In this document: positions 7,690-15,770 of the stretch, in pieces | How positions within the stretch are numbered: position 1 is the first letter of the stretch | Layout of the letters: every line of letters starts with the position of its first letter | Source of the DNA: Xanthobacteraceae bacterium | Lineage (GTDB): Bacteria > Pseudomonadota > Alphaproteobacteria > Rhizobiales > Xanthobacteraceae | NCBI GenBank assembly: GCA_019746355.1 | Contig: JAIESC010000241.1 | Span: forward strand, 1-24,577 | Direction: 5' to 3' | DNA length: 24,577 nucleotides | Position numbers and translations under genes: made by a program | The notes under the pieces: generated by a model | What the model saw: the letters and a program-made list of their open reading frames with translations, nothing else | What the model was told of the DNA's origin: nothing | Databases searched by the model: none

Positions 7690-8763
7690 ATGGCATATCT
7701 CAGGGCGATGCGTCCCGAAGAACTGCTGACGCCGACGCCGTCGGGCGTCTGCTGCCCGGCCGGCGGCTTCCATATCGACCCGACGCGGCCGGTGGACAAG
7801 GCCGTGATCACCCACGGCCATTCCGACCATGCGCGGCCCGGCCACGGCGCGGTGCTGGCGACGCAGGAGACGCTCGACCTGATGCGGCTGCGCTACGGCG
7901 ACAATTTTGCCGGCACCACGCAGGTGGCGAAGCCCGGCGAGACGCTGAAGCTCGGCGGCGCGGAGGTCACGTTCCATCCGGCGGGGCACGTGCTCGGCTC
8001 CGCGCAGGTGGCGGTGGAGAGCAACGGCTGCCGGATCGTCGCCTCGGGCGACTACAAGGACGTGGCCGATCCCACCTGTGCGCCGTTCGAGCTCGTGCCC
8101 TGCGACGTGTTCATCACCGAGGCGACGTTCGGCCTGCCAGTGTTCCGCCACGGCGATCCGCGAGGCGAGATCGCGCGGCTCCTGCATTCGGCGTCGGTGT
8201 TTCCCGAGCGCGCGCACCTCGTCGGCGCCTATTCGCTCGGCAAGGCACAGCGGGTCATCGCGCTCATCCGTGGCGCGGGCTACGACAAGCCGATCTATCT
8301 GCACGGCGCGCTGGAGAAGATCACGCACTACTACGTCAGCCGCGGCGTCGACCTGGGCGAGCTCCGCCCGGTGCGCGACGCCGACAAGGCGGAGCTCGCC
8401 GGCGCGGTCGCGCTCTGCCCGCCCTCCTCGCTCCAGGATATCTGGACGCGGCGCTTTCCCGACCCGGTGCCGTGCTTCGCCTCCGGCTGGATGCGGGTGC
8501 GGGCGCGCGCGCGGCAGCGCGGGGTGGAATTGCCGCTGGTGATCTCCGACCATGCGGACTGGGACGGGCTCACCAAAACCATCGCCGCGACCGGCGCGTC
8601 CGAAATCTGGGTGACGCACGGCCAGGAGGACGCGCTGGTGCATTGGAGCCGGTCGCGCGGCCTGAAGGCGCGGCCGCTCGCCATCGTCGGCTATGGCGAC
8701 GAGGACGAAACCGACGGCACCACCGATGGCGTGACCGGCGAGGCTCCAGTAAGCCCGCCATGA
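7690..8763 (+). CDS. Ligase-associated DNA exonuclease (MBL-fold, SNM1-like)
   Basis: This protein of 357 residues (352 from the next ATG at 7705) is a metallo-beta-lactamase-fold nuclease of the type encoded next to bacterial ATP-dependent DNA ligases. The metal-binding signature HGHSDHARPGH is near residue 40. Later metal or catalytic blocks include HPAGHVLGSAQV, ASGDYKD, TEATFGLPV, and SDHADWDGL. It probably trims DNA ends before ligation. Either ATG 7690 or 7705 may be the start: 7705 has CAGGG close upstream, and 7690 has no clear site. The stop overlaps the ligase start as ATGA, which points to translational coupling. Confidence 0.88.
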   Translation: MAYLRAMRPEELLTPTPSGVCCPAGGFHIDPTRPVDKAVITHGHSDHARPGHGAVLATQETLDLMRLRYGDNFAGTTQVAKPGETLKLGGAEVTFHPAGHVLGSAQVAVESNGCRIVASGDYKDVADPTCAPFELVPCDVFITEATFGLPVFRHGDPRGEIARLLHSASVFPERAHLVGAYSLGKAQRVIALIRGAGYDKPIYLHGALEKITHYYVSRGVDLGELRPVRDADKAELAGAVALCPPSSLQDIWTRRFPDPVPCFASGWMRVRARARQRGVELPLVISDHADWDGLTKTIAATGASEIWVTHGQEDALVHWSRSRGLKARPLAIVGYGDEDETDGTTDGVTGEAPVSPP

Positions 8764-10466
8764 ACAAATTCGCCGAGCTTCTCGACCGCCTCGCCTACGA
8801 GCCAAGCCGCAACAACAAGCTGCGGCTCATGGCGGATTATCTGCGGACCACGCCGGATCCCGAGCGCGGCTATGCGCTGGCGGCGCTGACCGGCGCGCTG
8901 TCGTTTCAGCACGCCAAGCCCGGTGTGATCCGCGCGCTGATCGCCGAGCGGGCCGATCCGGTGCTGTTCGAATTGTCCTACGACTATGTCGGCGATCTCT
9001 CTGAGACTGTTGCGCTGATGTGGCCGGCCGACCCGTCGCAGAAGCCCAACGCCACGCCGAGCTTGTCCGAAGTCATCGAAACACTGTCCACGCTCGGCAA
9101 GACGCAGCTGCCGAAGCAGCTTTCGCAGTGGCTCGACGGGCTCGACGAGAACGGCCGCTGGGCGCTGCTCAAGCTCGTCACCGGCGCACTCCGCATCGGC
9201 GTCTCCGCGCGGCTCGCCAAGACCGCCGCGGCCTCGCTCGGCGGCAAGGAGCCGAACGAGATCGAGATTCTGTGGCCGGGAGTCGCGCCGCCCTACATCG
9301 AGCTGTTTGCATGGCTCGAAGGCCGTGCAGAAAAGCCCGAGACGCGCGACCTCGCGCCGTTCCGGCCGGCGATGCTGGCGCATGCGATCGAGGAGACCGA
9401 TTTCTCCGCGCTCGAGCCGAAGGACTTCATCGCCGAGTGGAAATGGGATGGCATCCGCGTGCAGGCCGCCGCGGCAGGCGGCGGCGAAGACAGGATAGCG
9501 CGGCTCTATTCGCGCACCGGCGAGGACATCTCAAAAAGCTTCCCCGACCTCACCGAGGCGCTGCGCCTGCCCGGCTCGCTCGACGGCGAGCTGCTGATCG
9601 TGCGCGACGGCCGCGTGCAGTCGTTCAACGTGCTGCAGCAGCGGCTCAACCGCAAGGCCGTCACGCCGAAGATGCTCACGGAGTTTCCGGCGCACCTGCG
9701 CGCCTACGACCTGCTGGTCGACGGCGAGGAAGACCTGCGCGACCGGCCGTTCGCCGAACGGCGCGAGCGGCTGGCCGCGTTCGTGGCGAAGCTGAACGAT
9801 CCGCGGATCGATCTCTCGCCGGCCATCGCCTTCGACACCTGGGAGGCGCTGACCGCGGCGCGCGCCGATCCCGCACAGGCCGGCGCGGGCGCCGATGCCG
9901 AAGCGGTCGAAGGCGTGATGCTCAAGCGCCGCGACTCGACCTATGTTCCCGGTCGGCCGAAAGGCCCATGGTGGAAGTGGAAGCGCGATCCGTTCACGGT
10001 CGACGCGGTGCTGATGTACGCCCAACGCGGCCACGGCAAGCGCTCGTCGTACTATTCCGACTACACGTTCGGCGTCTGGAAGAACGGCGAGAGCGGCGAT
10101 GAGCTGGTGCCGGTCGGCACGGCCTATTTCGGCTTCACCGACGAGGAATTGTTGCAGATCGACCGCTTCATCCGCAACAACACCATCGAGCGGTTCGGCC
10201 CGGTGCGCGAGGTCACGCATGAGGCGGAAAAAGGTCTGGTGTTCGAGGTGGCGTTCGAGGGCCTGCAGCGCTCGACGCGGCATAAATCCGGCGTCGCCAT
10301 GCGCTTTCCCCGCATCAGCCGGCTGCGCTGGGACAAGCCGCCGCGCGAGGCCGACCGGATCGATACGCTGGAAGCCATGCTGTCCAAGATCGAAAGCGGA
10401 CGCGGCGTTTCCCCGATACCTCCAAAGGCTGCGAAGAACGCAAGGAACGCCTATCTCCGCGGATAG
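8760..10466 (+). CDS. ATP-dependent DNA ligase, cisplatin-damage-response type
   Basis: This 568-residue protein is a bacterial ATP-dependent DNA ligase. The N-terminal DNA-binding domain spans about residues 1-190. The adenylation motif is EWKWDGIR with Lys228 as the nucleotidyl acceptor. Further motifs are YSRTGEDIS (III region), EGVMLKRRDS (IV) and WWKWKRDPF (V). The OB-fold part ends near FPRISRLRWDKPPREADRI. The start ATG overlaps the exonuclease stop. The last about 27 residues, after MLSKIE, look like a non-conserved tail that ends YLRG and then TAG. That TAG lies in the inferred 3' end of an antisense group II intron, so the native C-terminus may have been different. Together with the exonuclease, helicase and PdeM it completes the known four-part repair set. 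Confidence 0.92.
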   Translation: MNKFAELLDRLAYEPSRNNKLRLMADYLRTTPDPERGYALAALTGALSFQHAKPGVIRALIAERADPVLFELSYDYVGDLSETVALMWPADPSQKPNATPSLSEVIETLSTLGKTQLPKQLSQWLDGLDENGRWALLKLVTGALRIGVSARLAKTAAASLGGKEPNEIEILWPGVAPPYIELFAWLEGRAEKPETRDLAPFRPAMLAHAIEETDFSALEPKDFIAEWKWDGIRVQAAAAGGGEDRIARLYSRTGEDISKSFPDLTEALRLPGSLDGELLIVRDGRVQSFNVLQQRLNRKAVTPKMLTEFPAHLRAYDLLVDGEEDLRDRPFAERRERLAAFVAKLNDPRIDLSPAIAFDTWEALTAARADPAQAGAGADAEAVEGVMLKRRDSTYVPGRPKGPWWKWKRDPFTVDAVLMYAQRGHGKRSSYYSDYTFGVWKNGESGDELVPVGTAYFGFTDEELLQIDRFIRNNTIERFGPVREVTHEAEKGLVFEVAFEGLQRSTRHKSGVAMRFPRISRLRWDKPPREADRIDTLEAMLSKIESGRGVSPIPPKAAKNARNAYLRG

Positions 10467-10570
10467 GGGTCGGGAAGGCGTTAGCCTCCCCGCCCTCCGA
10501 ACCGTGCTCTCCAGTTGGTGGTTTCTTCACCGAGACTGTCTCGCTGTTTGCCAGGCTGCATGTAGGGCGA
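10463..10570 (-). mobile_element. 3' remnant of a group II intron (damaged domain V and domain VI)
   Basis: Read on the minus strand, the end of domain V (ACGGTTC, 10505-10499) is followed by a domain VI hairpin: stem GGGGAGGC, loop TAAC, and GCCTTCCC. A bulged A at 10470 lies seven bases from a CCCCTAT end at 10463, which fits the branch-point A and the AY 3' terminus of group II introns. Upstream is a GAAGAAACCACCAACTGG stretch of the kind that precedes domain V. The 5' strand of domain V is almost absent: GAGAGC runs directly into ACGGTTC, so the core hairpin appears deleted and the ribozyme should be dead. The left edge is fairly firm; the right edge is approximate. Confidence 0.7.
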
Positions 10571-10867
10571 ACAACCCGGCATCCGCGAAGTCGGTACTAG
10601 CTAGTTCGGCCGCTGAGCGGGCCGACAGAGACAGCTTTTCAGTGTTCTCGCCTATCGCCCGACAGGCGGGTGGTCAATCCCGGGACACATTCCGCATACG
10701 CGCGCGTGGAAGAATGCAATTATGAGAAGGAGAGCTGTTGCCCTTCCAAAGGCCAATGTTCCCAACGTAGGACGTAGATTGCTTCGATCGATTGAGCGCT
10801 GCGCCCTAGGCTCATCTTTGATGATCTGGCGCAATGCATAAGTTGGAAGCGTTGCCGCTATTGGGGC
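10571..10867. other. Gene-free stretch between intron remnant and LysR gene
   Basis: I see no supported gene. Short minus-strand frames exist (for example 10652-10834), but they have no motif or ribosome-binding site. Part of this DNA could be remnant domain IV of the intron, and part could be the downstream flank of the cassette. I could not place the boundary. I searched for remains of the reverse transcriptase C-terminus by reading and found none. Confidence 0.4.
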
Positions 10868-11812
10868 TCACCGACGCTGTCTCGTTGTCGCGGTTCCGTT
10901 GCGATAGGCAGCGGCGGATACCCGCACTTCCTCAACCAGAATTCGGATGGCGTCAGAGGATGTGTGATCGGCCCGTTGTGTGATGCCGACAGGTCCGCAA
11001 GTCGTTTTGGTATCGATGTTGAGCCGGACAAGCGAGCCGCATCTGATATCTCGTGCGACGACGCCAAGCGGCACACACCAGACGGCACTGCTTTTCAGAA
11101 CAAGAGCGCGCCCGAAAGACGAGTCGATCGTTTCGATCACTGGGTCGGCCAGGGCAAGCCCGGAAGACAAGAAAAACTCGTCCGCAATGGCCCGAATCCG
11201 CGTTCCCGCGTCCGGCAGGACAAGTGGCAGCCCGCGGAGATCTGTCAGTGAAGGATTTGCTGCGTGTAGCGGGTGCCCCGGGCGCGCAACGAAAATCAGA
11301 GATTCCGTGTAGAGTTGCTCGAACGTCAGGCATTGCATGTCGCTCGGCTCTCCCAGACGCCCTATTACGAGATCAAGAACTCCCTGCCGCAAACTCGCCA
11401 GAAGAAAAGCGTTGCTGCCCGCTTGAATCCTAAGCCGTGCCATCGGAAAAGCCGTAACAAAACGACGTACAGCGGATGGCAACACGGTTGCGCCGACATT
11501 AGGCAAGGCACCGACGACAATAACCGGCGCGTCCGCCCGTTGCATCCGGGCGATGCTGTCCAACCCTTCCTGAATCGTACGCATGCTGCTTGTGGCGTAG
11601 CGCAGCAGAATCTGTCCCGAAGCGGTCAGCAGAATGCCTTGGCGCGTGCGTTCGACCAACTGTTGGCCGATGATCGTTTCCATCTCGGCCAGAATCTTGG
11701 TGACAGCCGGCTGGGTCACCCCGAGTTTGCCGGCGGCGCGCACGAGGCTCCCACCCTCTGCGATGGCGAGCAGCGTTTGTAAATGGCGCAGCTTGAGACG
11801 GTCAGATCGCAT
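10868..11812 (-). CDS. LysR-family transcriptional regulator
   Basis: This 314-residue protein has the LysR winged helix-turn-helix at its N-terminus (HLQTLLAIAEGGSLVRAAGK then LGVTQPAVTKILAEME, residues about 10-50) and an effector-binding domain after it. The ATG at 11810-11812 gives the usual LysR spacing to the helix-turn-helix; a GTG at 11837-11839 would add nine residues. Neither has a strong ribosome-binding site. It is the last of three co-directional genes behind the dioxygenase and the solute-binding protein, with 55 bases to the TctC stop. It probably controls that cassette in response to the substrate or a product. Base composition is visibly less GC-rich than in the flanking chromosome. 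Confidence 0.85.
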   Translation of the reverse strand: MRSDRLKLRHLQTLLAIAEGGSLVRAAGKLGVTQPAVTKILAEMETIIGQQLVERTRQGILLTASGQILLRYATSSMRTIQEGLDSIARMQRADAPVIVVGALPNVGATVLPSAVRRFVTAFPMARLRIQAGSNAFLLASLRQGVLDLVIGRLGEPSDMQCLTFEQLYTESLIFVARPGHPLHAANPSLTDLRGLPLVLPDAGTRIRAIADEFFLSSGLALADPVIETIDSSFGRALVLKSSAVWCVPLGVVARDIRCGSLVRLNIDTKTTCGPVGITQRADHTSSDAIRILVEEVRVSAAAYRNGTATTRQRR

Positions 11813-11867
11813 GGACTCGACTAACTTAGCCCAATGCACGGCAAACGCGAAGGCTCGGGCGCCAGCG

Positions 11868-12845
11868 CTATTCTACCTTGAGACCCGCTTTCCGGATCAC
11901 CTGACCCCATCGCCCGACTTCGTGGCGAATGAGACCTCCGAAATCCGCAGGCGAGCCGATGTCGACCGTCATGCCCTGTTTTGAAAGCTTCGCGGCGATA
12001 CTAGGATCGCGAAGGATCGTCGAAACCACCTGATTGACGCGGGCCACGATCGCTGCAGGCGTGCCGGCTCGTGCGACAAGGCCGAACCACGGTGCAACGT
12101 CGACGGCGGGCCAGCCAAGCTCTGCGACGGTTGGTATGTCCGGCAACGCTGGGAGACGATGCGTGTTCGGCGTTGCAAGGGCGCGGAGCCGACCATCTGC
12201 AACCTGGGCCTGCGCGGAAGGCAACTGCATGAACATCGCGTCCACATTGCCGCTGAGCAGGTCCACCAGAGCGGGGGCGACACCGCGATATGGGACGTGC
12301 GTCATGTCCACGCCGGCACTCTGCCGGAACAGTTCGAAGGCCATGTGCGCCCCTGTGCCGACGCCGCCCGATGCAAAGCGAATGGCGCCAGGTTTCGTCC
12401 GCGCAAGTGCGACAAGGTCGGCGAGGGTCTGCGCCGGAACCGAGGGATGGATCACGAGAACAGTCGGAGACCAAGCCAGGAATGATACGGGTGCGAAATC
12501 GCGCAGCGCATCGTAATTGGTGCGGCCGCCCAGCAGCGTCTGGTTCACGGATAGGTCGATCGCCACAATGAGGAAGGTGTAGCCGTCGGCGGGAGCATTC
12601 GCGACCATTCCCGTTCCGATCGAACTCGCACCACCGGGACGGTTTTCGACAACGATTTGCTGACCAACGATCGGACCCATACGGTCGGCGATGAGCCGAC
12701 CGAGGAAATCTGTCACGCTGCCCGGTGGATAAGGGACGACAATGCGGATCAGCCGCGTCGGCCAGTCATCCTGAGCATATGCGAGACGCGCCGCACCCGG
12801 CAACGCGCCTAAGGCGAAGCAAAGGGCGGTGCGCCGGCAGATCAT
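11868..12845 (-). CDS. Bug/TctC-family tripartite tricarboxylate transporter solute-binding protein
   Basis: This 325-residue protein is a periplasmic binding protein of the Bug/TctC family, which collects carboxylates and aromatic acids for TctAB-type transporters. It has a signal peptide (LCFALGALPGAARLAYA) and the family pattern WPTRLIRIVVPYPPGSVTD, ENRPGGASSIGTGMVA and GRLRALATPNTHRLPALPD. The start ATG is preceded by GAGGGACACC. It begins nine bases after the dioxygenase stop, so the two are co-transcribed. No TctA or TctB membrane gene is present in the window, so it is an orphan, as Bug proteins commonly are. It likely delivers the dioxygenase substrate, but the ligand is unknown. Confidence 0.85.
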   Translation of the reverse strand: MICRRTALCFALGALPGAARLAYAQDDWPTRLIRIVVPYPPGSVTDFLGRLIADRMGPIVGQQIVVENRPGGASSIGTGMVANAPADGYTFLIVAIDLSVNQTLLGGRTNYDALRDFAPVSFLAWSPTVLVIHPSVPAQTLADLVALARTKPGAIRFASGGVGTGAHMAFELFRQSAGVDMTHVPYRGVAPALVDLLSGNVDAMFMQLPSAQAQVADGRLRALATPNTHRLPALPDIPTVAELGWPAVDVAPWFGLVARAGTPAAIVARVNQVVSTILRDPSIAAKLSKQGMTVDIGSPADFGGLIRHEVGRWGQVIRKAGLKVE

Positions 12846-12854
12846 GGTGTCCCT

Positions 12855-13838
12855 CTAGGCCTGATGCTGACGCCGTGCGCTTGTTTCCCGGAATTTGCTG
12901 ATAGGGGGCATCAGATAACGGCGCAGATCCGCTTCATCCGCTGCAGGCCCATCCGAGATCGGCGACGTACCGGCGACCGTGACACGTAACAGGTGCCGAC
13001 GCTGCGGATAGTAATCATGCAACGCCGAGTGCTGTGTCGATCGGTTGTCCCAAACGACCAGCATATTTGGCTGCCAGCGATGGCGGTACTGGTATTCATG
13101 TGTCGTGGTTTTGCGGAATAACATGTCGAGGACGGTACGGCTTTCGTCGTCCGCCATTCCTTTAATGCGAAGGGTGAACTGCGGATTGACAAAGAGCACC
13201 TTGCATCCAGTCTCGGGATGGACTGTTACGACAGGATGCGTCACGGGAGGATACATCTCTTCATAACGACGAAGGCTCTCTACGCCCTGGCGGTCTTTGC
13301 CGAATAGGTCACGAAACGGCTTGAAGTCATGTATCGCCTCTAAACCTGAAAGAAAACGCTGCATGCGATCCGACAGCCCTGCGTAAACGGCGCTCATGCT
13401 GCAAAACGCGGTATCTCCTCCCACGTCGGGCATGATTTTCGAAAGCAGGCAGGTTGCAAAAGGCGGTGCCGCACGGAACGTTTCATCGGAGTGCCAGATA
13501 TCGGTTGCGGCCGGCGGATTGCCTTCCTTGTTGTCAAAGACAATCAGCTCAGGATCGGTTGCAGAATTGGTGGAGAAAGGATGTACGCTCAATGGTCCAA
13601 GATAACGGCCGAAGCGCTTCAGGTCTTCCGCTTCTAAGTTTTGGTCCGGAAAGGCCAGCACGGCATGTTCGGCGAGCGTGCGTCGCAAGGCGTCAACGGT
13701 CGAGTCATTGAGATCTTGTCTGAGATCGATTCCGGTCACCTCGGCGCCGAGAAATGCCCCCAAGCGTCGGACTCTAAACGCTGCGGGCGTCACTTTGGCT
13801 GATGAAACCCTGGCATCCAAAGACACACCCATCGCCAT
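12855..13838 (-). CDS. TauD/TfdA-family Fe(II)/2-oxoglutarate-dependent dioxygenase
   Basis: This 327-residue protein belongs to the TauD/TfdA family, which oxidises sulfonates, phenoxyacetates and related compounds with 2-oxoglutarate and oxygen. The facial triad is visible: His116 and Asp118 in DIWHSDETF, and His270 in DNRSTQHSALHDYY. The following Arg-rich QRRHLLRV would bind 2-oxoglutarate. The start ATG has a strong ribosome-binding site, AGGAGGAATAGTC. It leads the cassette with the Bug protein and LysR regulator. Wobble positions are much richer in A and T than in the flanking genes (one 60-base line in this gene counts 33 G+C, one in the MATE gene counts 39), which fits horizontal transfer. 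The true substrate cannot be told from sequence. Confidence 0.88.
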   Translation of the reverse strand: MAMGVSLDARVSSAKVTPAAFRVRRLGAFLGAEVTGIDLRQDLNDSTVDALRRTLAEHAVLAFPDQNLEAEDLKRFGRYLGPLSVHPFSTNSATDPELIVFDNKEGNPPAATDIWHSDETFRAAPPFATCLLSKIMPDVGGDTAFCSMSAVYAGLSDRMQRFLSGLEAIHDFKPFRDLFGKDRQGVESLRRYEEMYPPVTHPVVTVHPETGCKVLFVNPQFTLRIKGMADDESRTVLDMLFRKTTTHEYQYRHRWQPNMLVVWDNRSTQHSALHDYYPQRRHLLRVTVAGTSPISDGPAADEADLRRYLMPPISKFRETSARRQHQA

Positions 13839-14101
13839 GACTATTCCTCCTGACGGATCCTGGCAAAAGTTGTTTGACTGTCGCTATTGTGATCGTTAGC
13901 AGGATCGGATTGCGCCAGAAATTGAAATCTCGTCAGGCTCGTATTCCAACTAGTTATATGGGCGCCGAGGCTCTAGATTTTGAGCTGATCGAGTTTTTCA
14001 AAATCCCATTCAAAGGCGATAGGTCGCCCCGCCCTCTTCCGAGCGGTTCGAAAGCGAGCGCTCTAGCGCGTTCGGCTTACTGCGGTTGCCTCGCGGTTGC
14101 G
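13839..14101. other. Leader and right flank of the TauD cassette
   Basis: This AT-richer stretch lies upstream of the dioxygenase and must hold the cassette promoter and any LysR operator, though I could not assign a confident -35/-10 pair. Near 14030-14100 it becomes GC-rich and runs into the IS66 fragment. I see no gene in it. Confidence 0.4.
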
Positions 14102-14185
14102 ATCAGCCTGCATTGTCTCACGGACCAACGCTGCCAAGCCCTCGGCTCCTTTACGGAAGTCGACCGGCTTGGTTGCGACGAGCCT
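14102..14185 (-). pseudogene. IS66-family TnpB (Orf2) fragment
   Basis: About 28 codons on the minus strand read RLVATKPVDFRKGAEGLAAL followed by VRETMQAD. This is the N-terminal block of the IS66 accessory protein TnpB, whose family pattern is VATRPVDFRKGAEGLAALV followed by a DPFSG block. The fragment lacks the first residues and stops matching right after QAD. It is joined to the reverse-transcriptase fragment at about 14183-14186, where both sequences share AAGGC or a similar short stretch. It is a relic of an insertion sequence and cannot function. Confidence 0.75.
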
Positions 14186-14906
14186 TCCACCGGCGTCCAT
14201 CTGTCCAGACCTTGCGGGATGTCGGCCTTCAACCAGTCCTGGATGAGGTCGAGCACGCGGCCATCGCTGATCCGCTCTTCGACCTGCGCCATCAGCCGCC
14301 CGTGCGGGATCGTATCGAAGTACGACCGTAGGTCGCATCCACCACATGGGTGTAACCTTCCTTGAGCAGCCGATCGACCTCGCGCAGTGCATCGTGACAC
14401 CCGCGTTCCGGACGGAAGCCATAGCTGCCGTCGCAGAACCCGTTCTCAAAGATCGGTTCAATCACCAGCCGGACCGCCTGCTGGACGATGCGGTCCTTGA
14501 CCGTGGGGATCCCCAGCGGCCTCGTCCGACCATCGCCCTTCGGGATCTCGACCCATCTGACCGCTTGCGGGCGGTAGCTGCCCTCCCGCAGCGCCGTCGA
14601 AAGCTCCAGCAGATACACGTCTGCCTTCGCCGCGAACCGATCCACGCTCTGCCCGTCCACGCCTGCCGCGCCTTTGTTCGCCCGGACCTTCGTCCAGGCG
14701 AGCTCCAGCGTGGCCGGCGCGTACACCTCGTCGATCAGCGAGTACCACTTGCCGCCTTTGACGCCGTTCTCCAGCGCCGACAGCATACGTTCCGTCCACA
14801 CCGCGGCTTCGACCCGCGCCCAGTTGCGACTGGCGGTTGGCATCTCTGCACCTTGCTTAGCCTCGTCGACACTGCCGGTGCTGCTCTGCTCTGGCATGGT
14901 CGTCAC
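14183..14906 (-). pseudogene. ltrA: Group II intron reverse transcriptase/maturase, frameshifted and truncated
   Basis: The minus strand encodes the N-terminal part of a group II intron reverse transcriptase: KVRANKGAAGVDGQSVDRF, EIPKGDGRTRPLGIPTVKDR, VIEPIFENGFCDGSYGFRPE. The frame breaks near 14333-14335, where a single G appears to be missing (GATGCGACC where GATGCGGACC would keep frame). It continues in the next frame as LRSYFDTIPHGRLM, then QGLDRWTPVEG. The match then ends and IS66 sequence follows. The catalytic YADD block, thumb and maturase domain are gone. I took the GTG at 14904-14906 as start because AGGAAGG lies upstream; an ATG at 14895-14897 is also possible. It is certainly non-functional. 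Confidence 0.88.
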
Positions 14907-15293
14907 GCATCCACCTTCCTGCCCGCCTTCCCTCGGCACGGCTTTGCTAGCCGTGCTTTCCGCGGCTCATCGCCGCTGCAGTACTATGCGGGCTCTGACT
15001 CCTGCCGCGCTTCGCCCGCGCGACAGGTCTCTCCGTTCCATCAGACCGGCCGTCCGGACATCCCGCCCCCAACCACGTCGTGCAGCCCGAACGTCACGTG
15101 CCTATCACCTCGTGCGCTCGGTCGAGGCCACTCCGCCCCAGGCTTCGCTATGAATGAGCAAGCTCGCCGCCCACACACCGCCGAAACGGGTTCGTCATCC
15201 TGCGGGCTATCCGTTCGCCTCCGGCTGCTTCCCACCCCGCCTCGCGGCGACGCAGTTGCCTTCGGCTACATGTGCGGTGACTTCACATGGCAC
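14907..15293 (-). mobile_element. 5' ribozyme part of a group II intron
   Basis: This GC-rich stretch upstream of the reverse transcriptase start holds no gene. On the minus strand it has several hairpins and the block CAGGAGTCAGAGCCCGCATA followed by GTACTG, which resembles the ribozyme domain I-IV leader of bacterial group II introns. GCACGGCTTTGCTAGCCGTGC just before the reverse transcriptase is a perfect-looking hairpin. A possible 5' end is GTGCC at 15293, which only partly fits the GTGYG consensus. The outer limit is therefore approximate. Confidence 0.6.
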
Positions 15294-15332
15294 AGACTCC
15301 CACTATGCTGACCAGCAGACTGACGGACGCAC

Positions 15333-15441
15333 TCATTCCGGGACGCCGCGAAGCGGCGGGCCCGGAATCCAGAGCCAAGCTGAGATATCCACTGTGGCTC
15401 CGGATTGCGGACTCACGCGCTTCGCGGCGCCCCGGAATGAC
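15333..15441. repeat. Second copy of the GC-rich double-hairpin repeat
   Basis: The left half pairs ATTCCGGGACGCCGC with GCGGCGGGCCCGGAAT around a short loop. The right half pairs imperfectly around ACGCGCTTCGCG and ends CCCCGGAATGAC. Ends and layout match the repeat at 6602-6710. It lies upstream of the DUF6460 gene, just outside the intron. Confidence 0.8.
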
Positions 15442-15480
15442 AGCGTGTGTGCTACAAGTGTTCTGGCTCTGGAGAATCGC

Positions 15481-15753
15481 ATGGCTGAAGGTCTCAATCG
15501 TTTCCTCGGCGGGTCGCCGCTCGCGGTCGCAGTCAAGCTGGTGCTGCTGTCGGTCCTGATCGGCGTGGTGCTGTCGGCGCTCGGGCTCGATCCGCGGGAC
15601 ATCTTCCAGAGCCTGCGGCGGTTCATCCAGAACATCTGGGACATGGGCTTCGATGCGATCCGCTGGCTCTGGCAGTATTTCCTGCTCGGCGCCGTGCTGG
15701 TGATCCCGATCTGGTTCATCATGCGTCTGATCAACGCGCCGAAGGGCCGCTAA
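15481..15753 (+). CDS. DUF6460 small membrane protein
   Basis: This 90-residue protein has two hydrophobic segments (about residues 14-34, VAVKLVLLSVLIGVVLSALG, and 66-85, YFLLGAVLVIPIWFIMRLI) flanking an amphipathic middle with DPRDIFQSLRRFIQNIWDMG. I recognise it as the DUF6460 type found in Bradyrhizobium and relatives, of unknown function. The ATG is preceded by TGGAG with seven bases of spacing. It is followed after 17 bases by the MATE gene, and the two are probably co-transcribed. Confidence 0.8.
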   Translation: MAEGLNRFLGGSPLAVAVKLVLLSVLIGVVLSALGLDPRDIFQSLRRFIQNIWDMGFDAIRWLWQYFLLGAVLVIPIWFIMRLINAPKGR

Positions 15754-15770
15754 CCCCTCCATTCGCGGCT

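Noticed and set aside
7653..8759. Exonuclease-ligase fusion of 937 residues
   Set aside because: The part before 8760 is a shadow frame of the exonuclease; the real exonuclease frame ends at 8763 and the ligase starts at 8760.
7348..8805. 485-residue minus-strand open frame across the exonuclease
   Set aside because: It is Arg/Ala-rich without domains and opposes a gene with clear MBL motifs.
10868..13838. Cassette as a classical composite transposon
   Set aside because: I found no matching insertion sequences or inverted repeats on both sides, only an IS66 fragment on the right.
14346..15311. 321-residue plus-strand open frame over the intron
   Set aside because: It is the antisense of the reverse transcriptase and ribozyme and has no recognisable domain.
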